Below are positions 1-6,369 of a DNA stretch of 35,996 nucleotides, piece by piece (positions within the stretch are counted from its first letter, which is position 1; the number at the start of each line of letters is the position of its first letter). Source of the stretch: a virus; IMG/VR virus record IMGVR_UViG_3300003319_000469, positions 1-35,996 of that record. One strand, written 5' to 3'. The notes under the pieces are model-generated. The model searched no databases. It was not told the origin of the DNA and saw nothing but the letters and a program-made list of their open reading frames with translations. The position numbers and the translations under genes are program-made.

Positions 1-680
1 TCCCGGTTACCAATTTAAATAGCGGTACTTCTGCAAGCAGCTCTACTTACTGGCGAGGTGATGGTGTATGGGGGGCTTTTTCTGCGCCAAACTATCAAGA
101 ATTCACTGTTGGTTCGGGAACATATAATACTCCTGCGGGCGCTCTATTTATAAGGGTTGTTATGGTAGGTGGTGGCGCAGGAGGTTCTGGAAGTGGAGGT
201 ACTCCAGGAACTGCCACAGCAGGTACGCTTAGTTCTTTTGGGGCATCTTTGGTTTGCACTGCTGGCGCAATCAATGCTGGAACTCCTGGCTCTGGTGCGA
301 TCGGAGGAGGTGCTATAGGAATGAGTCTTGCAGGCTCTGTTGGTCAGACAGGCACTTTAGTGGCTTCCTCCACAGGTGGCGCCGGTGGCCAGAGCTTTTT
401 ATGCGGAGCAGGTCGTGGAGGCTTGGGATCTCCTGCTGCTGGTACCAATGCTGCATCTGGAAGTGGATCTGGAGGAGGCGGCGGTGGAGGAGGTCCTGGG
501 GTTACTTCTGCCGCAGGAGGTTCCGCAGGTGGATTTTTGGATGCCGTAATACCAACACCTGCTGCATCATATGCTTATGTAGTCGGAACAGGAGGTACTG
601 GGGCCACAGCAGGTACAGCAGGCGCTGCTGGTGGTAATGGTGCAAATGGTTCTATAAGAGTTTGGGCGTATTTCCAATAA
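1..680 (+). CDS. Tail fibre protein, C-terminal part (continues from 34208-35996)
   Basis: This is the 3' part of the fibre gene that starts at 34208. Codon phase is preserved across the end-to-start join, and no stop occurs before 678-680. The first residues complete a repeat module ([12 protein letters not shown], then YWRGDGVW). From about base 160 the protein becomes extremely glycine-rich (VVMVGGGAGGSGSGG and many GG, GGG and GSG runs), ending in GSIRVWAYFQ. Glycine-rich C-termini of this kind are known as receptor-binding tips of phage fibres, built from polyglycine helices. Receptor recognition is inferred from that architecture. The stop is followed 10 bases later by the next gene with an AAAGGAG ribosome site. 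Confidence 0.85.
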   Translation, partial: PVTNLNSGTSASSSTYWRGDGVWGAFSAPNYQEFTVGSGTYNTPAGALFIRVVMVGGGAGGSGSGGTPGTATAGTLSSFGASLVCTAGAINAGTPGSGAIGGGAIGMSLAGSVGQTGTLVASSTGGAGGQSFLCGAGRGGLGSPAAGTNAASGSGSGGGGGGGGPGVTSAAGGSAGGFLDAVIPTPAASYAYVVGTGGTGATAGTAGAAGGNGANGSIRVWAYFQ

Positions 681-690
681 AGGAGTAAAA

Positions 691-1281
691 ATGGCAATTA
701 TTTCTGTAAACGCAGGTTGTGATGCGTCATCCCTGGTAAATCCTGCAAATTTATTGATAGATACAAGTGATACTTTGCAAACTGTGATGGGAACAGGCTA
801 TTTGAATGGGCAGACTTTGAATCCTACTGGATTTTTTACCTCTCCTACATTCTTAAATGGCCAAACAGCATCGGTGATAACCACAGATATGGGCACTGTA
901 GATTTAGTAATCTATATTGATGGGTCTAGCAATGTTAATTTAATACCAGCTTCTTTATCCTTATCTAACTCAATAATGACGCAACCTGCGGCATCTTCAG
1001 CGTCGACTTTAGCACTTGGAACTGCATATCAAAATACGGATGGCTATGATGTTATGTTAACAGTCTATCTTAGTATAACCGCGGCTCTTACAGCATCTAT
1101 TGTGCTTGGAGTCGGACCAACAAATACTCCTACTCAGCAAACAATTGTTTCAGGTCTTACTTTGGCTGCTTTAAGCATAATCCCAGTGAATATTTATTTG
1201 CCAAGTGGTTATTATGCAATATTAGACACCAGTGGAACTATTACGCTTTCTATTTCTGGGCAAATTGCAATGCCAATATAA
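691..1281 (+). CDS. Putative virion surface / fibre-associated protein
   Basis: The 196-residue product is rich in Ser, Thr, Ala, Leu and Ile and almost free of charged residues, typical of beta-structured virion surface proteins. The C-terminal half (AYQNTDGYDVMLTVYLSI, then LPSGYYAILDTSGTITLSI) looks like a beta-sandwich domain of the sort found at phage fibre tips. There is no signal peptide. It starts 10 bases after the fibre stop behind a strong AAAGGAG site and is followed closely by the next structural-looking gene. A structural role is inferred from composition and position. I do not recognise a named family. Confidence 0.6.
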   Translation: MAIISVNAGCDASSLVNPANLLIDTSDTLQTVMGTGYLNGQTLNPTGFFTSPTFLNGQTASVITTDMGTVDLVIYIDGSSNVNLIPASLSLSNSIMTQPAASSASTLALGTAYQNTDGYDVMLTVYLSITAALTASIVLGVGPTNTPTQQTIVSGLTLAALSIIPVNIYLPSGYYAILDTSGTITLSISGQIAMPI

Positions 1282-1293
1282 TTGGAGAGCCAC

Positions 1294-1806
1294 ATGCAAT
1301 CGTTTATAAAATTTCATAAATGGGAAACGGATTTATTTAGAAATGGCGTAAGATTATGGGGCTTGGTTGCTCCTTTTGAAATACTAGAAAAGTCTTTAAT
1401 AATCATTTCAGGTTATGCAAATATTCGTCACAAAGGAATGCCAAATGTTGTAGTAGGAATTAGTTCACGAATTGGCTATAGGACTGCACAAAATTTGGAT
1501 GATTTCAATAATTATGAATTATTTCCAGAGGGAAGCTGTCCGGGTAGTTGGGATACAATAGGATTTAATTGGATTCCGGGCGCTAAAGATGGTAAAAACA
1601 TTGTGAGTCTTTCTCAGCATTATGAAACTTTAAACCTTGGAGGGTCTATTTATCTTGACCCTGGTGTATATAGAATAGAGCCTTATCTTTTCGAAATGGC
1701 AGCAGGAGCACCGGACCAAGACGGGATAACCTGTGTCAATATAGATACAAATCAAGCAGAAAATGATACATTTGGATATTTAAGCGTTACTGTTGAGAAA
1801 ATATAA
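1294..1806 (+). CDS. Putative virion-associated protein of the fibre cluster
   Basis: This 170-residue protein begins MQSFIKFHKWETDLF. I chose the ATG at 1294 because GGAGAG at 1285-1290 is correctly spaced before it; an in-frame TTG at 1282 would add four residues but overlaps that site. It has a mixed beta pattern (ILEKSLIIISGY, NVVVGISSRIGY, YLDPGVYRIEPYLF), Trp and Gly loops and no membrane segment. It sits between fibre genes and lysis genes on the late strand, so a fibre or receptor-binding accessory role is likely. No family was recognised. Confidence 0.55.
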   Translation: MQSFIKFHKWETDLFRNGVRLWGLVAPFEILEKSLIIISGYANIRHKGMPNVVVGISSRIGYRTAQNLDDFNNYELFPEGSCPGSWDTIGFNWIPGAKDGKNIVSLSQHYETLNLGGSIYLDPGVYRIEPYLFEMAAGAPDQDGITCVNIDTNQAENDTFGYLSVTVEKI

Positions 1807-1816
1807 GGAAACTTTG

Positions 1817-2008
1817 ATGAACAAAGAAGAAATCATAAATAGGGTCTCGCAAATACACTCTGAAATGGAAACATGCAAGGCTACATTTTCAAAATTACAA
1901 GGACATTTAGAAGAAGCAAATCACTGGATGCAAGAACTTCATAAAGCTGAATTAGCTGCTGCAACAGAGCAAGTCGAATCTCCCATGGATGAAGAAGAAA
2001 AGGAATAA
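1817..2008 (+). CDS. Small coiled-coil protein
   Basis: The 63-residue product is acidic and almost entirely helical. Heptad-like spacing (IINRVSQIHSEMETCKA, then LQGHLEEANHWMQELHKA) indicates a coiled coil, followed by an acidic Glu/Asp tail. The ATG at 1817 is preferred because AAGGA lies about 7 bases upstream, just after the previous stop; an earlier TTG in frame has no such site. Small coiled-coil proteins of this kind are frequent next to fibre or lysis genes in podoviruses, with unknown function. Confidence 0.55.
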   Translation: MNKEEIINRVSQIHSEMETCKATFSKLQGHLEEANHWMQELHKAELAAATEQVESPMDEEEKE

Positions 2009-2011
2009 ACC

Positions 2012-2107
2012 ATGAAAAAAGAATATCGCGATTCTGAGAAAAAATTCATGAGCCAAATGGAAAACAAAAAGTCCAAAAAAAACTCTGATAAGAAATCCAA
2101 GAAATAA
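2012..2107 (+). CDS. Lysine-rich microprotein
   Basis: An ATG preceded by AAGGA with 7-base spacing opens a 31-codon frame beginning MKKEYRDSEKKF and ending in a Lys/Ser-rich tail with repeated KKS and KSK. It fits exactly between its neighbours with short gaps, and each neighbour also has its own ribosome site, which supports translation. The very basic tail suggests binding to nucleic acid or another polyanion, but nothing more can be said. Confidence 0.4.
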   Translation: MKKEYRDSEKKFMSQMENKKSKKNSDKKSKK

Positions 2108-2116
2108 GGAAATATC

Positions 2117-2308
2117 ATGGACTACGGGATAATTAATAAGGACATTAAAGTTCCAAAGCGCGAAAAAAATTACAAAAATTTTGATGAATGCATCGATGCA
2201 GCAAAGCGCTCTGGTGTTAATCAAACCAGAACGGATGCTTATGCTGAAGGCGATGGATATTTAGGGGTAGACGATATTGACAGGATGAGACGTCGAAAAA
2301 TCAGATAA
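2117..2308 (+). CDS. Small hypothetical protein
   Basis: The 63-residue product begins MDYGIINKDIKV and ends in a basic RMRRRKIR tail. An AAGGA site lies just upstream and overlaps the end of the previous small gene. The middle (NFDECIDAAKRSGVNQTRTDAYAEGDGYLGVDDIDRM, shown here only as context) is helical and acidic. No family was recognised. Its location in the late transcription unit between fibre-type genes makes it a possible minor virion or assembly protein. Confidence 0.45.
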   Translation: MDYGIINKDIKVPKREKNYKNFDECIDAAKRSGVNQTRTDAYAEGDGYLGVDDIDRMRRRKIR

Positions 2309-2341
2309 CTTCATAAACGCCATACAACAAGGAGAGTTTCA

Positions 2342-3166
2342 ATGGCCATTACTGCTATATCCAGAAATTTTGATGGCGACCCCAATATCGTCACAATCAT
2401 AGCAACAGATAATCTTGCCACTATTACCACGGCAGGTTATGTCACCTCGCAAGAATCCGCAATTCAAGCTCTACAAAACGGCGAGTTCCAATGGGCTGAT
2501 ACGGACCTTGTGTTAATGTACTATTCTCCAGCCCAAGTCGGTTTTTTCACTTACAACGCAAGCACACAAGCATTTGTTGTTTTAGCAGACAATGGAAACC
2601 TTTCTAATACACTTACGTCAGGACATATTTTTGTAGGTAATGGCTCAAATATCGCAACGGATAGAGCCGTAAGTGGTGCAATTACCATAAATAACACAGG
2701 CGGCGTTAGTCTTAGCAATGACATTGTTGGGTTCGACAACCTTAAAACATATGTATCAAAACTTGCTACAGTATCTTTATCTGCTGCCGAAGTTAAGGCC
2801 ATGTATGACACTCCAAAATTATTAATAGCAGCTCCTGGCGTTGGCTTTATTACTTTGATACAAAACATATATTTTGATGTTTTTTATGGAGCACCCCAAT
2901 ATACTGGAGGTGGTACCGTTGCAGCTCAATATGGTAATGCTATTCATGGTGCAGGACCTAAGGCCTCTAATACAATAGATAATGACACAATAAATGGCAT
3001 TAATGCTGATTACTCTCTATTTATTGGAGGAGGAGCTGGAGCTCTGGTTGCCCCGAGTGCTTCTGTAGAAAACACTGCTATCTATTTGTCTAATAATACT
3101 GCGCCTTTTGCGGATGGCGAATCTGGCATGGTTCTCTATATTGTATATAGAATATCCGACGCTTAA
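2342..3166 (+). CDS. Putative fibre or tail surface protein
   Basis: This 274-residue protein has a short N-terminal region, then a segment (SGHIFVGNGSNIATDRAVSG followed by AITINNTGGVSLSN) that is a hallmark of many phage fibre and tail proteins, where such repeats form triple beta-spirals or linkers. The C-terminal 130 residues are Gly, Ala, Tyr and Asn rich and strand-like, compatible with a receptor-binding or trimerisation head. A GGAGAG site lies about 6 bases upstream. A structural role is inferred. It closes the fibre cluster before lysozyme. Confidence 0.6.
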   Translation: MAITAISRNFDGDPNIVTIIATDNLATITTAGYVTSQESAIQALQNGEFQWADTDLVLMYYSPAQVGFFTYNASTQAFVVLADNGNLSNTLTSGHIFVGNGSNIATDRAVSGAITINNTGGVSLSNDIVGFDNLKTYVSKLATVSLSAAEVKAMYDTPKLLIAAPGVGFITLIQNIYFDVFYGAPQYTGGGTVAAQYGNAIHGAGPKASNTIDNDTINGINADYSLFIGGGAGALVAPSASVENTAIYLSNNTAPFADGESGMVLYIVYRISDA

Positions 3167-3181
3167 TTTTGGCGCTTAACG

Positions 3182-3201
3182 GGCGCTTAATGGCGCCTTT
3201 T
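3182..3201 (+). terminator. Weak hairpin plus T-run after the fibre cluster
   Basis: GGCGC (3182-3186), a 6-base loop and GCGCC (3193-3197) are followed by TTTT. It lies after the stop of the 2342-3166 gene and before lysozyme, so it could be a weak terminator or attenuator. The stem is only 5 bp and the T-run is short. Confidence 0.3.
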
Positions 3202-3208
3202 ACAAAGA

Positions 3209-3634
3209 ATGATGATGACTGAAGAAAAATTAAAATTATGGATTAAAAAATGCGAAGGATTTCGCGCTTATCCTTATTTGGACACGGTTGGGAAAGTCAC
3301 CATTGGATATGGTAGAAATATTGATGACAATGGAATATCTGCTAAAGAAGCAGAATTTATGTTAGAAAATGACATCGCTCGTTGCAAAGAGGAGCTTTCC
3401 CATTACAATTGGTATAATTATTCTCCAGAAAATGTCAAAGCAGCGCTCATTAATATGTGTTTAAATTTAGGTCTTACTAAGTTGATTGGATTTAAAAGGA
3501 TGATAAATGCTTTAGAAAATGGGGACTATTCTACGGCCTCTATGGAGGCATTAAATAGCAGGTGGGCAGCTCAAGTTGGAAACAGGGCCAAAGACGTGGC
3601 TCTTATGATTAGAGAAAAGGATGCTGAAACCTGA
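3209..3634 (+). CDS. Endolysin, T4-type lysozyme (glycoside hydrolase family 24)
   Basis: The enzyme is predicted to cleave the N-acetylmuramic acid to N-acetylglucosamine bond of peptidoglycan for host lysis. It is 141 residues long. The catalytic triad region is clear: Glu16 in KKCEGFR, Asp25 in YLDTVG and Thr31 in KVTIGYGRN. The E-9-D-6-T spacing is identical to T4 lysozyme E11/D20/T26. There is no signal peptide, so it needs a holin to reach the cell wall. Three consecutive Met codons (3209, 3212, 3215) leave the exact start open. Its end overlaps the next gene by 14 bases. No antiholin or spanin lies beside it; membrane-protein candidates are at 17786 and 7783. Confidence 0.92.
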   Translation: MMMTEEKLKLWIKKCEGFRAYPYLDTVGKVTIGYGRNIDDNGISAKEAEFMLENDIARCKEELSHYNWYNYSPENVKAALINMCLNLGLTKLIGFKRMINALENGDYSTASMEALNSRWAAQVGNRAKDVALMIREKDAET

Positions 3635-4034
3635 ACAAATAGACCACATAAATGTTGTAAACTGGTTTAATGAGAAGTACCCTGAGTTAGAAGAAGATTT
3701 GCATCATTTTGCAAATGAAAGGAGATGTACTGTCCAGGAAGGACGCACATTGAAACGCATGGGAGTCAAGAAAGGGGTGCTAGACTTCTTTCTTGCAATC
3801 CCCATGAATGGCAAAGCAGGACTTTGGATAGAGTTAAAAGTGGGTAATAACAAACCCACTCCTGAGCAAATGAGGTTTATGGTTAGAAAAATATTGATGG
3901 GATATGATGCCGTATGCGTTCATGGTCAAACTGCGGCAAAAGAGATTATCAAGGCTTATCTAAAAGATTATAAGAGATCTGAATACTCAAACTTAGGTGA
4001 TGATGCCCAGGTGCTTTTATCATCTTTATTATAA
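3621..4034 (+). CDS. VRR-NUC domain nuclease
   Basis: The 137-residue product is a stand-alone VRR-NUC (PD-(D/E)XK superfamily) domain. Visible motifs are Glu33 in HFANERR, Asp55 in KKGVLDFFLAIP, and Glu71/Lys73 in GLWIELKVG, with PTPEQMRFM after them. This is the usual arrangement of the phage version, where the domain is thought to cut structured or flapped DNA. It starts inside the lysozyme gene behind an AAAAGG site, so the two are translationally linked. A role in replication, recombination or packaging intermediates is plausible but unproven. Its 3' end overlaps the oppositely oriented gene at 3968-4243 by 67 bases. Confidence 0.88.
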   Translation: MLKPEQIDHINVVNWFNEKYPELEEDLHHFANERRCTVQEGRTLKRMGVKKGVLDFFLAIPMNGKAGLWIELKVGNNKPTPEQMRFMVRKILMGYDAVCVHGQTAAKEIIKAYLKDYKRSEYSNLGDDAQVLLSSLL

Positions 4035-4243
4035 TACCACTTGGGTTTTGCTATCTTAAGCCCGCAATCATCAAGATACTTACTAACCTTCTTCGTAATA
4101 TTATCAATTTCTTTTCTAAGAATAGGTATTTTATTTTCACCCAAATATGTCAAACATTTTCCAGAATCACAAGATTGTATAATTTTCACTATAACTTGAA
4201 CCAAGTCATACTGTTTTCTCCATTCTGCCATGCTAAATTCCAT
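3968..4243 (-). CDS. Hypothetical early protein
   Basis: The predicted 91-residue protein begins MEFSMAEWRKQYD. I preferred the ATG at 4243 because AAGGA stands 5 bases upstream on the minus strand; in-frame ATGs further up lack a ribosome site. It has a mostly helical N-terminal half, two Cys (SCDSGKC) and an aromatic C-terminal segment (KPKWYYNKDD). Its last 67 bases are antisense to the end of the VRR-NUC gene, an unusual overlap that lowers confidence. It would be the last gene of the minus-strand early cluster and has its own upstream regulatory region. Confidence 0.5.
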   Translation of the reverse strand: MEFSMAEWRKQYDLVQVIVKIIQSCDSGKCLTYLGENKIPILRKEIDNITKKVSKYLDDCGLKIAKPKWYYNKDDKSTWASSPKFEYSDLL

Positions 4244-4297
4244 AATCATCCTTAATTGATTGAAATTCATTCCATGATATATGTATTTGCCCAAAAA

Positions 4298-4363
4298 GCA
4301 CTAATTTTATTCTAAAAAACGGTATTATTTTTAATCAATTTGTTAGTACTAATTTTATACTAA
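4298..4363. repeat. Pair of 18-bp direct repeats in an early control region
   Basis: GCACTAATTTTATTCTAA (4298-4315) and GTACTAATTTTATACTAA (4346-4363) match at 16 of 18 positions and lie 48 bp apart. Read on the minus strand, each contains TATAAAAT or ATAAAAT, so they could be -10 elements of tandem promoters for the gene at 3968-4243, or binding sites for a regulator. A perfect TTGACA (minus strand, about 4371-4376) lies just upstream of the second copy, but spacing to its TATAAA is too short for a classical promoter. Confidence 0.45.
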
Positions 4364-4428
4364 TGCTTGTCAAATTAATATTTGATAAAGTTGTTATAAA
4401 ACAATGACTTGTGATCATAGGCGTTCCA

Positions 4429-4458
4429 TATACCTGGTTATTTGAATAACCAGGTATA
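4429..4458. promoter_or_regulatory. 30-bp perfect dyad, probable operator
   Basis: Arms TATACCTGGTTATT (4429-4442) and its exact complement (4445-4458) are separated by only TG. A 2-base loop cannot form an RNA hairpin without opening several pairs, and no T-run follows on either strand, so a DNA-binding dimer site is more likely than a terminator. It lies in a 230-bp gap between the end of the 4474-4677 gene and the start of the 3968-4243 gene, both on the minus strand. The rest of the gap is AT-rich with the repeats listed above. Confidence 0.55.
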
Positions 4459-4473
4459 AGGTTGTAAGTGTAG

Positions 4474-4677
4474 TTAATGCAGTTGACAATTAATTATGTC
4501 TTGTATTGTGACCTGCTCCCCTGCTTTCATTTTTCTGATCAACTCAGGGTGTACTTTTATTGGCTTGCCCGTTTCTGGATGTTTAATATAAGCATTTAAT
4601 TGTCCATTTGCAGAAGCTTCTATGATTTTTTCTTTTTCTTTTGTATTGTATTTATTTATTTGGACGAATTTTTTCAT
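4474..4677 (-). CDS. Small basic hypothetical protein
   Basis: The 67-residue protein begins MKKFVQINKYNTKEKEK. It is Lys-rich with a possible short helix-turn motif (HPELIRKMKAGEQVTIQDI). No cofactor site, membrane segment or known family is visible. It starts 3 bases after the stop of the upstream minus-strand gene, so it is co-transcribed with a group of small early genes. Such genes often encode host-takeover factors in phages, but nothing in the sequence shows that here. Confidence 0.5.
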   Translation of the reverse strand: MKKFVQINKYNTKEKEKIIEASANGQLNAYIKHPETGKPIKVHPELIRKMKAGEQVTIQDIINCQLH

Positions 4678-4680
4678 CTA

Positions 4681-4905
4681 TTACTCCACAACTTCTAAAC
4701 ACTTCTTGCATCGCATTGGATTACAATCAAGATCCTCGTATTGTTCTTCATGCTCGCAATAGTTATCAATCATGTATAGTATTTTGCTGTTAATATTAAC
4801 TAGCTGATTATTTTTTGAGTATTCATCTATAATCGCATTCCAAGCCATTGCATCAATAATTGCAGAACTGATGTACTTAAGTTCTTCTTTCGTGAAATCA
4901 TTCAT
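4681..4905 (-). CDS. Small protein with C-terminal zinc-ribbon-like cysteines
   Basis: The 74-residue protein begins MNDFTKEELKYI. Its last 25 residues hold YCEHEEQY, then DCNPMRCKKC, giving several Cys and one His in pairs that could bind one zinc ion. The N-terminal part is helical. The start at 4905 overlaps the upstream gene's stop by 8 bases, typical of coupled phage genes; an ATG at 4923 would add six residues. The pattern of a helical N-terminus with a Cys-rich end is common in small phage proteins of unknown role. Confidence 0.55.
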   Translation of the reverse strand: MNDFTKEELKYISSAIIDAMAWNAIIDEYSKNNQLVNINSKILYMIDNYCEHEEQYEDLDCNPMRCKKCLEVVE

Positions 4906-5098
4906 CAACAATTCCATTGCCATATTTTATTAACCAATTTCTTAACTTCTCTCGCCCCTCTTTATCAATAATGTATGATTGAGCGCAACTTTTAGTATAT
5001 TCTCCCTTGATCACCAATGGTTTTAGACCTTTTTTATCCACATCGAATCTTAAATATACACAACATTCTATGATATCTCCTGAAATAGATATAATCAT
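4898..5098 (-). CDS. Small hypothetical protein
   Basis: The 66-residue protein begins MIISISGDIIECCVYL. Strong AGGGA lies 6 bases before the ATG on the minus strand. It has a beta-rich first half, a helical segment (KEGREKLRNWLIKYGNG) and Cys10, Cys11 and a later Cys in SCAQSY. No family was recognised. It overlaps the next gene by a few bases, so it belongs to the same small early operon. Confidence 0.5.
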   Translation of the reverse strand: MIISISGDIIECCVYLRFDVDKKGLKPLVIKGEYTKSCAQSYIIDKEGREKLRNWLIKYGNGIVDE

Positions 5099-5107
5099 TT
5101 TAATTCC

Positions 5108-5185
5108 CTAGAATTCTATGGTTTTAACTATTAATCTTCTATTGCCATCCAATCCGGCTTTCTGTTCAAAAATCCACAAACGCAA
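5108..5185 (-). CDS. Possible 25-residue microprotein (TTG start)
   Basis: A frame opening with TTG directly after the stop of the 5186-5359 gene encodes a peptide with an ordinary composition (LWIFEQKAGLDGNRRLIV) and ends 9 bases before the next start. A GAGG lies 11 bases before the TTG, a loose spacing. It fills an otherwise empty slot in the operon, but the non-ATG start and short length keep it doubtful. Confidence 0.25.
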   Translation of the reverse strand: MRLWIFEQKAGLDGNRRLIVKTIEF

Positions 5186-5359
5186 CTAATCTTTATCCTC
5201 AGGTTTATCGCAAAAATATCCATATGAAACAACATTTATTGATTTTGTGCATTTGAGTGCTAGTTGTTTCAAAAATTCTCTTTTCTCATCAGTCATCTTT
5301 CTGCCGCATTCATTCTTACAATTCGGCGATGCGCAGAATGTCTTATCTAGGAAGGTCAT
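5186..5359 (-). CDS. Small Cys-rich phage protein
   Basis: The 57-residue product begins MTFLDKTFCASPNCKNECGR, giving Cys9, Cys14 and Cys18, with Cys37 and Cys50 further on. Small phage proteins starting FCASPNCKNECGR are recurrent in tailed phages of Gram-negative bacteria. The clustered Cys suggest metal binding, but the function is unknown. It is the first gene of this minus-strand group. A possible 10-codon leader peptide with AGGGA before it lies immediately upstream (minus strand, about 5397-5364). Confidence 0.65.
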   Translation of the reverse strand: MTFLDKTFCASPNCKNECGRKMTDEKREFLKQLALKCTKSINVVSYGYFCDKPEDKD

Positions 5360-5714
5360 TTTTTCACTTCTTATGGTAAATACTTATAAAAATCATTGTT
5401 TTCCCTTAAAAATCAATAATCCTTGTATTGCGCATACTAAGTGATTAGACTCGGATTGTCATATATGCCCAAAAATACTTCACGACAAGCAGAAATAAAC
5501 CAATGTCCGAGTGCGCATTAGGATGTTTATACAAAGTGCTTATGGTAGTGAAGGAAAATAAGGCTGAAAACTCAATCAATCCTAGGTAATGATTGAATCT
5601 AAAAATTAAATAACCCAGTTATCCCCATAAGGATACGGTTAGCGTATTGTTTCAGTATGTAAAAATCGCGGGGTTCAAATATAAGCACAATAATAAATTA
5701 TGTAAGGACACGCC
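5360..5714. other. Gene-poor divergent intergenic region
   Basis: This 355-bp AT-rich stretch separates the minus-strand early genes from the plus-strand cargo cassette, so it should hold promoters for both. I see no convincing sigma70 pair, RNA gene or strong repeat. TCAATC (5575-5580) and GATTGA (5590-5595) form a 6-bp inverted repeat. A 28-codon plus-strand frame from 5503 (MSECALGCLYKV) has no ribosome site. Confidence 0.4.
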
Positions 5715-6038
5715 ATGCATGTAATTAAAAAAAATGTTAATATTTTTTTATTTTGCTTATTATTTCTCATAATCTCAGGATGCTGGGAGACAGAAAGAGT
5801 GCAAAAAACAGGAGTAATAATGAATAACTCGAAAGAAGGATTTTTCTTTCGTGCTTATGAAGCAGAGCTAAGTAGAGTAGGATTCAAAAATGGCTCTAGG
5901 GTGAATGGTGCTTCATCCAAGTTCTCGATAGAAAAAGAAGATCTTAATAATAAACTAACATCATTAATGAATAAAAATAATACTGTTGTTATTAATTTTG
6001 GAGGAGGGCGTTTCTGCTTTCCAGAAGACATGAAATAA
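5715..6038 (+). CDS. Putative lipoprotein (cargo)
   Basis: The 107-residue protein has a classical lipoprotein signal: Lys residues at 5-6, a hydrophobic core (IFLFCLLFLII) and the lipobox ISGC with Cys23 as the predicted lipidated residue. The mature part is about 85 residues, polar and slightly basic, with VVINFGGGRFCF near its end. It is expected in the inner or outer membrane facing the periplasm. Phage lipoproteins of this size include superinfection-exclusion and receptor-masking proteins, and outer-membrane spanin subunits. Which applies is not visible. It opens a plus-strand cassette flanked by minus-strand genes, as expected for an acquired moron. AAGGA lies upstream. Confidence 0.7.
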   Translation: MHVIKKNVNIFLFCLLFLIISGCWETERVQKTGVIMNNSKEGFFFRAYEAELSRVGFKNGSRVNGASSKFSIEKEDLNNKLTSLMNKNNTVVINFGGGRFCFPEDMK

Positions 6039-6054
6039 CAATCCCCACAAAACA

Positions 6055-6282
6055 ATGAAAGAAATTAGCAGGATGCGTTTAGGCGTACTTAAGGAAATAA
6101 AAAATGTACGTAGGTTTTTTGACCACATGGAACGCAACGTCAAAAGTAAAGACCCCGAAGCCGTACAAAGAGCTTATATGTTTTTATCCCACCTTGTTTA
6201 CCAAATGAATCATGGTCATCTGACTCCAGAAAACATAGTTCTCGATGTTGAGCTAGCAAGAGAGCTTCAAAACTTAGAGTAA
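6055..6282 (+). CDS. Small helical protein in the cargo cassette
   Basis: The 75-residue protein begins MKEISRMRLGVLKEIK. It is nearly all helical and amphipathic, with no signal peptide or Cys. It lies 16 bases after the lipoprotein gene and before the secreted protein gene, suggesting a three-gene unit. The ribosome site before the ATG is weak. An internal Met at codon 7 is not better placed. No family was recognised. Confidence 0.5.
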   Translation: MKEISRMRLGVLKEIKNVRRFFDHMERNVKSKDPEAVQRAYMFLSHLVYQMNHGHLTPENIVLDVELARELQNLE

Positions 6283-6369
6283 CCATTTTGCTGATATCAG
6301 GAAAATAGTTATGTCATAAACCAAATGGAATTACTTAACAGCAGGAGGCATTTTCAAAACGGAAGAATA

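Noticed and set aside
254-637. Arg/Trp/Cys-rich frame inside the fibre C-terminus
   Set aside because: It is a frame-shifted reading of the glycine-rich fibre sequence; composition is typical of a shadow frame.
1952-2224. Minus-strand hydrophobic protein
   Set aside because: It lies opposite three small plus-strand genes that each have ribosome sites; its Phe-rich composition comes from antisense Lys/Glu codons.
3182-3201. Strong terminator before lysozyme
   Set aside because: The stem is only 5 bp with four T residues, and a strong stop here would cut off lysozyme expression; kept only as a weak candidate.
5247-5444. Plus-strand frame opposite the small Cys-rich gene
   Set aside because: The minus-strand product has a recurrent phage motif (FCASPNCKNECGR) and fits the operon; the plus frame has no ribosome site.
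5503-5589. 28-codon gene in the divergent intergenic region
   Set aside because: No ribosome site and no recognisable feature; it overlaps a probable control region.
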